DNA of 5,301 nucleotides from the NCBI GenBank assembly GCA_010027825.1, contig RGUK01000126.1, positions 1 through 5,301 of the forward strand. Reading direction: 5' to 3'. Shown here piece by piece: positions 1 to 4,092 of the stretch (positions within the stretch are counted from its first letter, which is position 1; the number at the start of each line of letters is the position of its first letter). Origin of the DNA: a bacterium. Lineage in GTDB: Bacteria > Dependentiae > Babeliae > Babeliales > RVW-14. A program made the translations under genes and the position numbers. A model generated the notes under the pieces. That model saw only the letters and a program-made list of their open reading frames with translations, searched no databases and was not told the origin of the DNA.

Positions 1-549
1 TATAAGAGACAGGAGGATGTTCAGGGCGTCTACGTCCCCGTAGACGTACCTGGCCTTGAATATGTCGAGAGCCGTCATCTTCTTCTTATGGTTGCGAAGC
101 CTGTAGAGCACGGCCTCGTGCTCCTCGCCGTTAGAATCGAATACCTCGCAGGGAACCTTCTGGTACCGCTCGGGGAAAAGGGTGTTGAGGTACTGCATGA
201 GCTTGAGCCGTTGCTGTCCGTCCACGACCCAGTGGGTTCCGTCCTTCCTCCTCGCGACGTAAAGAAACCCCACGCCCGAAGAGTCGAACTCCTCGAGCAT
301 CTTGATCACGTGGTTCCTGCTCAGGTCACGCTGGTACTTGTGATCCACATGGAGATCCGATATGGATATCATGCTGGTCCTGGGCATGACAAGGTCGGGC
401 GGGGCGTTTTTGTTGCCGAAGTGCTCCCTCAGGGACTCCAGGCTGTACTCCTTGTCGTAGGTGAGGAACTCACCCTTCCTTCCCTTGGACCCGGAGCCCT
501 TCTTCTTCCTTCCGCCCTTCTTGCCCGCAACCGCGACTGAACTTGTCAT
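1..549 (-). CDS. ParB-like nuclease-fold protein (DUF6551-like), C-terminus beyond window
   Basis: The frame is open for 183 codons from ATG 547-549 and runs off the left edge, so this is an N-terminal part. Residues 9-26 are a Lys/Arg/Gly-rich tail (KKGGRKKKG), probably disordered and nucleic-acid binding. From about residue 60 the pattern fits the ParB/sulfiredoxin fold as used in phage DUF6551 proteins: DHKYQRDL (69-76), then the signature VVDGQQR (108-114), the equivalent of the DGQHR motif, then a strand VPCEVF (132-137). Residues 142-170 (EEHEAVLYRLRNHKKK, then ALDIFKAR) resemble the helical part after the core in that family. AGAGGG (557-562) is 7 bases ahead of the start. Family members bind DNA and some ParB-fold proteins hydrolyse CTP or cut DNA; which applies here is not visible. 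It has its own promoter and operator, separate from the small-gene array upstream. Family assignment is from motif memory. Confidence 0.85.
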   Translation of the reverse strand, partial: MTSSVAVAGKKGGRKKKGSGSKGRKGEFLTYDKEYSLESLREHFGNKNAPPDLVMPRTSMISISDLHVDHKYQRDLSRNHVIKMLEEFDSSGVGFLYVARRKDGTHWVVDGQQRLKLMQYLNTLFPERYQKVPCEVFDSNGEEHEAVLYRLRNHKKKMTALDIFKARYVYGDVDALNILLSLI

Positions 550-570
550 TTTAAATCCCTCTTGGTTTAA

Positions 571-587
571 TCGCCAAGCCTTGGCGA
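571..587. promoter_or_regulatory. perfect palindromic operator-like site (8+1+8)
   Basis: TCGCCAAG-C-CTTGGCGA is a perfect inverted repeat with a one-base centre. It starts within a few bases of the predicted transcription start (about 589), a classical position for a roadblock or repressor operator. As RNA the same bases would make a very tight hairpin, unlikely with a one-base loop, so a DNA dimer site is the simpler reading. A competing pairing, CTTGG (561-565) with CCAAG (574-578), would abut the AGAGGG ribosome site. The ParB-like protein itself or an unseen repressor could bind here; the sequence does not say which. Confidence 0.65.
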
Positions 588-595
588 ATGGGCGG

Positions 596-623
596 ATTAT
601 ATCCTACGCGAAAATCAAGTCAA
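596..623 (-). promoter_or_regulatory. strong sigma70-type promoter for the ParB-like gene
   Basis: On the minus strand TTGACT (618-623) and a perfect TATAAT (596-601) are separated by 16 bases. Transcription should start near 589, giving a leader of about 40 bases before ATG 549. It is the only perfect TATAAT I found on the minus strand of the window. The sites are read directly; activity is inferred. Confidence 0.82.
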
Positions 624-686
624 TACTAAACGCACGCATCCCCGCCCCGGTACCAACCTCCGTCGTAATGAGATTCCATTTCGGAA

Positions 687-706
687 TTCCAGGAAACGTA
701 ACAGAA
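687..706 (+). repeat. 20-bp direct repeat, copy 1 (upstream of promoter)
   Basis: TTCCAGGAAACGTAACAGAA matches 812-831 at 18 of 20 positions, with a 14-base identical core CAGGAAACGTAACA (690-703 and 815-828). Copy 1 lies about 65 bases upstream of the minus-strand -35 element. Two same-direction copies 125 bases apart in non-coding DNA suggest binding sites for one protein, perhaps with looping. The ligand is unknown. Confidence 0.7.
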
Positions 707-811
707 AACCCCCTGGAATACCCCCTCCGTCCCCCCGATTTTTTCCGGAAGACCACCCTTTCCGAACAAATAGGGTACCGACTTCTATTGGATCATGATT
801 CAATTTCCCTA

Positions 812-831
812 TTTCAGGAAACGTAACAAAA
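812..831 (+). repeat. 20-bp direct repeat, copy 2 (beside terminator)
   Basis: This is the second copy of the repeat at 687-706, differing at two of 20 positions. It lies 6 bases from the T-tract end of the minus-strand terminator at 838-869, that is, just past where array transcription should stop. Confidence 0.7.
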
Positions 832-837
832 GAATCG

Positions 838-869
838 AAAAAAGGGGTCGGGCGCCCCGGCCTCCCCTT
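838..869 (-). terminator. rho-independent terminator at end of small-gene array
   Basis: Read on the minus strand the sequence is AAGGGG, a GC-rich inner part that can fold as CGGG-GCG-CCCG, then CCCC and a run of six T (838-843). GC stem plus U-tract is the standard intrinsic terminator form. It would stop transcripts from the array before the independent promoter at 596-623. It is the second hairpin after the stop at 997; the first (960-985) has no U-tract. Confidence 0.7.
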
Positions 870-959
870 CTATAACCATTTGCCCCAGGATTTTTTGAAA
901 CCGATTTCTAAGAAACTTTTTTTGCAAAATCTTTCTTGAAATGGGGGGTGGAATCCGAA

Positions 960-985
960 CCCCCTCCCCCCGATTGGGGAGGGGG
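960..985. terminator. 10-bp G/C hairpin after the 172-residue gene
   Basis: CCCCCTCCCC (960-969) and GGGGAGGGGG (976-985) pair perfectly around a six-base loop, 11 bases beyond the stop codon of the 997-1515 gene. On the minus strand it is followed by TTCGG rather than a clear T run, so it may pause polymerase or protect the mRNA 3' end rather than terminate alone. The real terminator with a U-tract lies further on at 838-869. Termination is inferred; the inverted repeat is directly visible. Confidence 0.5.
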
Positions 986-996
986 CGGGGTTTGTG

Positions 997-1515
997 TCAA
1001 CCCGTATGGGTCGCCCCGTTGATCGTCACTTCTCGCAGATTCTCCATCTTGTAGTCGCGGAGGATCACGGGACGCTCAACCATTTGCCGACGCCCTTCCT
1101 CACGGGAGGGGAGCCACGGCTCCACGGTCGCGGGGTCAACGGGGGTTCCATCGTCCAACCGATACTCACAGTGGAGCGACCGTTCCACCTTCACTTCAAG
1201 GTAGGTCTGCCCCTTGTGGTCAACGAAGGGGGTTCCCTCCCGACGCACCCCCCACTTGCGGGGTTCCGCGACGAACTCCATCACTTCGCCCGTCGCGGGG
1301 TCAACGGGGGTTCCCTCCCGCAACCGTTGGTTGTTGACCGCGTTGTCGTAGCGGAATCCGATCATGCCCGAAACGCGGGAGAGTTTCCGCAGACGGTGCG
1401 TGCGGGTGGTTCCGCCGAACGGGTTGCCCGACTTCAACTCGGGGGTGGTTTCCGCGACGAACGAGATGGGACGGCAACCGCGGATGTTGACAGCATCGGC
1501 AAGTGCGTCACTCAC
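997..1515 (-). CDS. conserved-looking 172-residue protein with internal GTPVDPAT repeats
   Basis: The largest complete gene here. Three related segments occur: EGTPVDPATGEV (67-78), EGTPFVDHKG (93-102) and DGTPVDPATVEP (122-133). Two of them are encoded by an identical 23-base stretch (1127-1149 and 1292-1314). Between and after these lie PRKWGVRREGTPF (85-97), TYLEVKVERSL (104-114), and the C-terminal VERPVILRDYKMENLREV (146-163). The mix of short strands and turns suggests an all-beta soluble protein. The arrangement reminds me of unannotated proteins in phage and metagenome contigs, but I cannot name a family and assign no function. The start is GTG 1513-1515, the first possible start in frame; its ribosome site is poor (AGAAG immediately upstream) and a 17-bp hairpin lies in the leader, so the start is less certain than for neighbours. 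It is the last gene of the array. Confidence 0.82.
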   Translation of the reverse strand: MSDALADAVNIRGCRPISFVAETTPELKSGNPFGGTTRTHRLRKLSRVSGMIGFRYDNAVNNQRLREGTPVDPATGEVMEFVAEPRKWGVRREGTPFVDHKGQTYLEVKVERSLHCEYRLDDGTPVDPATVEPWLPSREEGRRQMVERPVILRDYKMENLREVTINGATHTG

Positions 1516-1543
1516 ACTTCTATGGCCGTTTGGGTTGTTGTTT

Positions 1544-1590
1544 TTCCGATCCCCTCTCCCTACTTTGATTTTCGGGGGAGGGGATCGGAA
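1544..1590. repeat. 17-bp inverted repeat (hairpin) in the leader of the 172-residue gene
   Basis: TTCCGATCCCCTCTCCC (1544-1560) pairs with GGGGGAGGGGATCGGAA (1574-1590) around a 13-base loop. There is one non-Watson-Crick pair: G-U in plus-strand RNA, A-C in the minus-strand RNA that actually carries the gene. No U-tract follows on the minus strand, so it is not a standard terminator for the gene ending at 1599. It could insulate the mRNA, pause transcription or control the weak GTG start at 1515. Its right arm resembles, in inverted orientation, the element at 951-975 on the other side of the gene. Confidence 0.65.
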
Positions 1591-1598
1591 TCCTTACT

Positions 1599-1790
1599 TC
1601 ACTTCGCGGGGGCTTCCGCGAGTTCCGCGATGATCTGCATGAACCAAGTGGTTTCGGGTCGGTCGGTCGGGAGGATCATGTAGTCCGCGGTGGTTGTGAT
1701 TTCCTTCCGCTCGGTGGCGGTGAAGTGACCGCGTGCGTGGATTTCCGCGTCCCGCTTCATGGCCTTTGCGATCCGCTCTTTGCGTGTCAT
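1599..1790 (-). CDS. small helical protein, unknown function (63 aa)
   Basis: ATG at 1788-1790 follows AAAGGG with a 9-base gap. The first 35 residues are highly charged and helix-friendly (MTRKERIAKAMKRDAEIHAR, then TERKEI), the middle is TTADYMILPTDRPETT, and the end is another helix (WFMQIIAELAEAPAK). The N-terminal half is basic with a repeated Lys/Arg spacing, which would suit nucleic acid or protein contact, but no domain is recognisable. It sits in the array between two spacers with the AAACRG word. Coding is supported by the ribosome site, the frame and its position in the co-directional run. Confidence 0.75.
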   Translation of the reverse strand: MTRKERIAKAMKRDAEIHARGHFTATERKEITTTADYMILPTDRPETTWFMQIIAELAEAPAK

Positions 1791-1864
1791 GGTTTCTGCC
1801 CTTTCTTTATTTGTGACGCGGGGTGCGTCGCTTCACCGATACATCCGTTTGGGCTTGTGTTTTT

Positions 1865-2071
1865 TCATCCCTCCCAATCGGCTTTGTCCCACCAACCGTA
1901 TTCCGTCCAAACGATTTCGGCCGTGCGACCGTTCGTTTGGTTTTTCTCCCGCCATGCCTCGGCTTCTTCCCTTGTGGAGAAAACCGCGTCCTCCCCTTCC
2001 TCCATGCTTGCGAGGTCGGTTGCTCCGCCGTCCATCACGAAAACTCCCCAACCCTTGAGATCGTCGCTCAT
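1865..2071 (-). CDS. small acidic protein with EEAEAW motif (68 aa)
   Basis: ATG 2069-2071 is preceded by AAAGGAAAG, an adequate ribosome site. The protein is acidic and has the layout strand (WGVFVMDGG), acidic loop (ASMEEGEDAVF), helix (STREEAEAWREKN), strand (RTAEIVWTEY) and a Trp-rich acidic end (GWWDKADWEG). The F-[ST]-T-x-E-E-A-E-A-W helix is a pattern I associate with many short phage proteins of unknown role; this is a resemblance, not a family assignment. An overlapping minus-strand frame (1833-2051) is Arg/Lys/Gly-rich and is its shadow. No partner can be inferred beyond the neighbouring array genes. Confidence 0.8.
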   Translation of the reverse strand: MSDDLKGWGVFVMDGGATDLASMEEGEDAVFSTREEAEAWREKNQTNGRTAEIVWTEYGWWDKADWEG

Positions 2072-2117
2072 TTTTCTTTCCTTTGGGTTTGTGATTCCGA
2101 TTCCCCTACTACTACGA

Positions 2118-2131
2118 TCCCGTTTGCGGGA
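2118..2131. repeat. small hairpin with AAACG loop region, in 114-base spacer
   Basis: On the minus strand TCCCG-CAAA-CGGGA forms a five-bp stem with a four-base loop, 47 bases upstream of ATG 2071. It contains the array word CAAACGG (2120-2126). The same 114-base spacer, the longest within the array, also holds an outer inverted repeat AATCCCG/CGGGATT (2149-2155 and 2177-2183) framing a second copy of the word at 2167-2173. No small gene is visible in this spacer. Confidence 0.55.
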
Positions 2132-2165
2132 CGATTCCTATTTTTTTGAATCCCGCCCCCTTTTT

Positions 2166-2189
2166 GCCGTTTGTGTCGGGATTTTTCAG
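2166..2189 (+). repeat. spacer repeat pair C, copy 1
   Basis: A 24-base stretch, GCCGTTTGTGTCGG then GA then TTTTTCAG, matches 2511-2534 at 22 of 24 positions; only the two middle bases differ. It spans the stop codon of the 97-residue gene and the first 17 bases after it. Confidence 0.8.
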
Positions 2190-2479
2190 TATTCGTCGGC
2201 GAACAGCACGGTGGTGACGGATCGGTCGTATTCGGTGATGATGTAGACTTTCTTGGTTTCGGCGGTGGCTGTGGGGACAAGGTAGGACGCGAGGATTCGG
2301 TCGTCGCCCGTGGCCACCGCGTCGTCGTTCATTTTCTTGTCGTCGTCGCAAAGGTCGCCCCAATCCCCGTTGATGTATCGGGTGAAGATGGCTTGGATGT
2401 TGCGGGCGAAGATGGGGTCGTCCTTTGACTCGTGTGCGATGCCTTGGGTCTGCACGGTCTTGCCGAGTTGGAACTTCAT
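2186..2479 (-). CDS. widespread phage/plasmid conserved protein (GDWGD...ITEYDRSVTTVL type, 97 aa)
   Basis: The start ATG 2477-2479 lies behind AAAGGAGAAAGCC, an excellent ribosome site. The family is recognisable from motifs: a start with QLGKTVQTQGI (4-14), a helix (FARNIQAIFTRYINGDWGDL, 24-43), an acidic stretch with an Asn (DDDKKMNDD, 45-53), RILASYLV (61-68) and the C-terminal hallmark VYIITEYDRSVTTVLFADEY (78-97). Proteins of this kind, about 90-120 residues, are common on plasmids, integrative elements and phages, where they are called hypothetical or 'plasmid related'. Some database entries carry a misleading restriction-subunit label. The function is unknown to me. Length and both ends match the family, so the copy looks intact. 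The usual Ala in 'EADRSATT' is Tyr/Val here, and there is an extra TATAETK-like insertion before the last strand (70-76). Confidence 0.9.
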   Translation of the reverse strand: MKFQLGKTVQTQGIAHESKDDPIFARNIQAIFTRYINGDWGDLCDDDKKMNDDAVATGDDRILASYLVPTATAETKKVYIITEYDRSVTTVLFADEY

Positions 2480-2510
2480 GGCTTTCTCCTTTGTTGGGGA
2501 CTTGTGTTCA

Positions 2511-2534
2511 GCCGTTTGTGTCGGTCTTTTTCAG
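2511..2534 (+). repeat. spacer repeat pair C, copy 2
   Basis: Second copy of the repeat at 2166-2189, with TC in place of GA in the middle. It spans the stop codon of the 67-residue gene at 2531. The two copies bracket the 97-residue gene, as pairs A and B bracket theirs. Confidence 0.8.
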
Positions 2535-2734
2535 CCGATGATCCTCACATTCCCGTCGGGGTTGGCTTCGGCGACGAGCATGAACTGCTTGCGTCGCTCC
2601 TTGGTCTGTCCTTCAAGCCAACCCTTTCGGCACGGGAAGAAGTTCCACTGATCCTCGTGCTTGACGACTTGGACGACGCAGAGGTAGTTGACGGCCTCGT
2701 TCTTGGCCTCTTGAATTGCGGTGCCGAGTTTCAT
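2531..2734 (-). CDS. small protein of unknown function (67 aa)
   Basis: ATG 2732-2734 is chosen because AAAGGAGCAGAC directly precedes it; the frame is open further upstream to 2803 but that extension crosses the spacer hairpin and has no ribosome site. The protein begins MKLGTAIQEAKNEAVNYLCV, a helix leading into a strand (YLCVVQVVKH), then a short aromatic segment with a Cys (WNFFPCRKGWLEGQ), a basic stretch (TKERRKQFMLVAEA) and NPDGNVRIIG at the end. The alternation suggests a compact alpha-beta fold. I do not recognise a family. It lies between two spacers that carry the array word. Confidence 0.8.
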   Translation of the reverse strand: MKLGTAIQEAKNEAVNYLCVVQVVKHEDQWNFFPCRKGWLEGQTKERRKQFMLVAEANPDGNVRIIG

Positions 2735-2765
2735 GTCTGCTCCTTTGTGTCGGTGGCTCTCTTCT

Positions 2766-2783
2766 CCGACTGTTTGGAGTCGG
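2766..2783. repeat. perfect 6-bp spacer hairpin carrying the array word in its loop
   Basis: Minus strand: CCGACT-CCAAAC-AGTCGG, starting four bases after the stop of the gene ending at 2788. It is the best-formed example of the recurrent spacer hairpin. On the plus strand it is followed directly by five T, so it would look like an intrinsic terminator for antisense transcripts; in the sense mRNA the A run precedes it and no U-tract follows. Confidence 0.65.
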
Positions 2784-2787
2784 TTTT

Positions 2788-2955
2788 TCAGGTTTTCTTC
2801 CAAGAGCCGACGGTGTTTCCGTTCGTGTCTCGGATAGATCCCTCGTTTTCCTTGGTGTTCTGGAGCTTGTAGCCGAGGTCCTCGAGGATGGTGCGGATCT
2901 CGTTCGGGTTTTCCTGGAACGCGGCGTTGTCGGTGTTGATTTTGATGGTGATCAT
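2788..2955 (-). CDS. 55-residue conserved-type phage protein (MITIKINTDNAAF start)
   Basis: A 55-codon gene from ATG 2953-2955 to TGA 2788-2790. It reads MITIKINTDNAAFQENPNEI, then helix RTILEDLGYKLQ (21-32), then SIRDTNGNTVGSWK (40-53). The pattern 'strand with NTDNAAF, helix ending in a Leu-rich turn, then RD-x-NGN-x-VG' is one I associate with a frequent small phage protein of unknown role; the match is from memory. It is the only gene in the array without a ribosome binding site of its own. Its ATG is six bases after the TAA of the upstream gene (2962), so translation is probably by re-initiation or coupling to that gene. No promoter is visible between them. Confidence 0.83.
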   Translation of the reverse strand: MITIKINTDNAAFQENPNEIRTILEDLGYKLQNTKENEGSIRDTNGNTVGSWKKT

Positions 2956-2961
2956 TGGATA

Positions 2962-3165
2962 TTAAAACTGGTGCGCGGGGGTGCGATTCAATTCGGATGG
3001 CGTCACAAGTTGAACGTTAACGGGCATATTGGCTGCGTAGGCGTGATGATCCTTGAAGGAATCGACGCAAGCCTGAGCATCGACCTGATTGTCAAAGTAG
3101 CCTGCCGGGTGGTAGTGGTTGTCGGCGTCCAAATACCAAACAACGTAGATGAAATTTTTTGCCAT
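2962..3165 (-). CDS. small soluble protein, unknown function (67 aa)
   Basis: ATG 3163-3165 lies behind CGGAG with a 9-base gap. The sequence begins with a strand (FIYVVWYLDADN, 5-16), a turn HYHPAGYFDN, a helix (QVDAQACVDSFKDHHAYAAN, 27-46), a strand (MPVNVQLV) and an extended tail (TPSELNRTPAHQF). This beta-helix-beta order with five His is compact but not one I can name. It is translationally linked to the next gene, 2788-2955, whose start is six bases beyond this stop. The pair probably form one translational unit. Confidence 0.78.
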   Translation of the reverse strand: MAKNFIYVVWYLDADNHYHPAGYFDNQVDAQACVDSFKDHHAYAANMPVNVQLVTPSELNRTPAHQF

Positions 3166-3223
3166 TTCGGTTTCTCCGATTGTTTTCCAGATGTTGGGGG
3201 CCGGCTTTATGTCTGTTTGGGTT

Positions 3224-3280
3224 TCATTTTTTCTTCTTTTGGTTGATGATCTTCACGATTGCGACGGTCATGGGGATCAT
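3224..3280 (-). CDS. 18-residue micro-ORF, hydrophobic then tetra-lysine
   Basis: ATG 3278-3280 follows AGAGGAGAACCAACC, a ribosome site as good as those of the larger genes. The product would be MIPMTVAIVKIINQKKKK: a short hydrophobic run then four lysines before TGA. It occupies the same place in the array as a gene, with spacers of 30 and 58 bases on either side, both carrying the AAACRG word. The hydrophobic part is too short to span a membrane firmly but the lysine tail could pin it to a membrane surface or nucleic acid. A truncated gene or a leader peptide are alternatives. The open frame and ribosome site are visible; the function is not. Confidence 0.5.
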   Translation of the reverse strand: MIPMTVAIVKIINQKKKK

Positions 3281-3310
3281 GGTTGGTTCTCCTCTGTGTT
3301 TCCGACTGTT

Positions 3311-3463
3311 TCAGCCGAGAAAAGCGAAGATGGGTGCGACGATGAAAAGCACAATCCAACTGCCGACGAGAAAGGCGAGGATGGACAGACCGCCCGCCAT
3401 TTGGAAGGCGTTAATGTTCTCGGGGTTTTCGCCGAGCAGATTGTGGCAAATCCAAGACTTCAT
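3311..3463 (-). CDS. single-pass membrane microprotein (50 aa)
   Basis: ATG 3461-3463 is preceded by AAGGAGAAAGAAA; an in-frame upstream ATG at 3508 has no ribosome site and would overlap the previous gene, so it is rejected. Residues 1-18 are polar (MKSWICHNLLGENPENIN) and residues 23-49 are almost wholly hydrophobic (SILAFLVGSWIVLFIVAP inside), ending in Gly-50 at the stop. This predicts one membrane helix with an almost absent C-terminal tail. Phage microproteins of this shape include regulators of host membrane proteins and parts of lysis or superinfection functions; nothing in the neighbours supports one choice, so function is left open. Confidence 0.8.
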   Translation of the reverse strand: MKSWICHNLLGENPENINAFQMAGGLSILAFLVGSWIVLFIVAPIFAFLG

Positions 3464-3477
3464 TTTCTTTCTCCTTG

Positions 3478-3499
3478 TTGTGATTGGTTGACTGTTTGG
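3478..3499 (+). repeat. spacer repeat pair B, copy 1
   Basis: This 22-base stretch in the spacer before the membrane microprotein matches 3739-3760 at 21 of 22 positions. The identical first part is TTGTGATTGGTTGAC, followed by T (here) or C (there) and GTTTGG. The two copies lie on either side of the zinc-ribbon-like gene, like cassette boundaries. Confidence 0.8.
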
Positions 3500-3504
3500 G
3501 TGGA

Positions 3505-3714
3505 TCATTCTCCGTCGTCGCCGTAGTAGCCGTAATCTTCATCAGTGCCAAAACCCGCACTTGCGAGACCCGATTCGTGGTCGCCGTCCATGTCGTCGTG
3601 GAAGTCGTCGCCCCACGCGTTCTTCATTTCCTCTTCAAGGCACTCCTTGCAGACGAAGTAGCCTTCCAAGGTCTTTTCACCGCAGAGGCAGAGCAGTTCA
3701 AGTTGGTCGTCCAT
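3505..3714 (-). CDS. zinc-ribbon-like protein with acidic tail (69 aa)
   Basis: ATG 3712-3714 follows AAGGAGAAACAA. Four cysteines, C9-x-C11 and C22-xx-C25 (LLCLCGEK, VCKECLEE), fit a small zinc-ribbon knuckle pair, though the first pair is CxC rather than the usual CxxC. After residue 30 the chain becomes strongly acidic and Gly/Tyr-rich (DDFHDDMDGDHE, DEDYGYYGDDGE), probably disordered. An acidic tail next to a zinc knuckle could mimic nucleic acid or bind a basic partner, but this is inference. The gene stands at array position between a membrane microprotein and an unrecognised 91-residue protein; both flanking spacers share a 22-base repeat. Confidence 0.82.
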   Translation of the reverse strand: MDDQLELLCLCGEKTLEGYFVCKECLEEEMKNAWGDDFHDDMDGDHESGLASAGFGTDEDYGYYGDDGE

Positions 3715-3738
3715 TTGTTTCTCCTTGTGTTTGGGGGG

Positions 3739-3760
3739 TTGTGATTGGTTGACCGTTTGG
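3739..3760 (+). repeat. spacer repeat pair B, copy 2
   Basis: Second copy of the 22-base repeat at 3478-3499, with one substitution that changes the array word from AAACAG to AAACGG on the coding strand. Here the coding strand can form CCG-CCAAA-CGG around the word, which the other copy cannot. Confidence 0.8.
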
Positions 3761-3770
3761 CGGGGTGTTT

Positions 3771-4046
3771 TCAGTCAAAATATTCTGTGGAGAATGAGTA
3801 TCCTTTTTGCGGGTCGGCAAGGCGACTGAGAAGGCCGTGCATCCGTAGGGCTCGCTCTATTGCGGGAAATGTGATAACGGGTGAATAGCATCCCCAGTCG
3901 GGCCGTGTTTCGGTGCAATGGCTTCCGGGCAGGTCAATCACGGCATCTACTTTGCTGCCGATTTTGCGACGAGATATATGGTTTCCGAGCTCATATGTTG
4001 AAATGTAGACGGTGACACGGACGGTTGCTGGAATGTCGGTTTTCAT
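3771..4046 (-). CDS. unrecognised 91-residue protein
   Basis: The start is ATG 4044-4046, behind ACACAAGGAAACCAACC; an upstream in-frame ATG at 4127 would overlap the previous gene and give a Pro/Ser/Thr-rich spurious extension. The protein begins MKTDIPATVRVTVYISTYEL, with strands suggested at TVRVTVYIS and DAVIDLPG (37-44), a Cys-containing loop (SHCTETRPDWGCYSP), a helix FPAIERALRMHGLLSRLADP (about 61-80) and SFSTEYFD at the end. I do not recognise it. Codon choice near the 3' end (TCA, ACA, TAT, TTT) is less GC-biased than in its neighbours, which may mean a different origin. Its leader contains one copy of a 25-base spacer repeat. Confidence 0.8.
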   Translation of the reverse strand: MKTDIPATVRVTVYISTYELGNHISRRKIGSKVDAVIDLPGSHCTETRPDWGCYSPVITFPAIERALRMHGLLSRLADPQKGYSFSTEYFD

Positions 4047-4055
4047 GGTTGGTTT

Positions 4056-4080
4056 CCTTGTGTTGGTTGTATGACTGTTT
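4056..4080 (+). repeat. spacer repeat pair A, copy 1 (25 bp exact)
   Basis: A 25-base stretch, beginning CCTTGTGTTGGTTGTATGAC and ending in TGTTT, is identical to 4317-4341. It covers the sequence from just upstream of the ribosome site to the AAACAG word. The two copies bracket the gene at 4093-4308. Confidence 0.9.
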
Positions 4081-4092
4081 GGGCTGTCGTTT

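Larger units (their letters stand above)
550..996. other. non-coding regulatory region between array and ParB-like gene
   Basis: I see no credible gene in this 447-base stretch; its frames lack ribosome sites and coding composition. It contains, from right to left, a G/C hairpin (960-985), a U-tailed terminator (838-869), a 20-bp direct repeat in two copies (687-706 and 812-831), a C-rich element related to the hairpin (715-740), and the promoter and operator of the ParB-like gene. Composition is patchy, with C runs and A/T runs alternating, unlike the genes on either side. Confidence 0.7.

Noticed and set aside
88..540. Plus-strand open frame of 150 codons opposite the ParB-like gene
   Set aside because: It is the antisense shadow of a gene with clear motifs, promoter and ribosome site; it has no ribosome site of its own.
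615..803. Minus-strand open frame of 62 codons in the non-coding region
   Set aside because: It overlaps the -35 element of the promoter and a direct repeat, has a distant weak ribosome site, and its composition (Gly/Arg runs) reflects the C-rich DNA.
995..1000. TTGACA on the minus strand as a -35 element
   Set aside because: Only C-rich hairpin sequence follows at the right distance; no -10 element is present. Other TTGACA sites on the minus strand (around 3095 and 4125) also lack a -10.
994..1683. Plus-strand open frame of 229 codons, the longest complete one in the window
   Set aside because: It runs antisense through two minus-strand genes and a hairpin, with no ribosome site; its Arg/Gly/Pro-rich composition is typical of a mirror frame in GC-biased DNA.
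2531..2803. Longer 90-residue version of the 67-residue gene
   Set aside because: The extension runs through the spacer hairpin, and a strong ribosome site lies directly before the internal ATG at 2734. The same argument rejects extended starts at 3508, 4127, 4446 and 4676.
2716..3246. Plus-strand open frame of 176 codons
   Set aside because: It crosses three minus-strand genes and their spacers and is rich in Val, Gly and Phe as expected of an antisense frame; no ribosome site.
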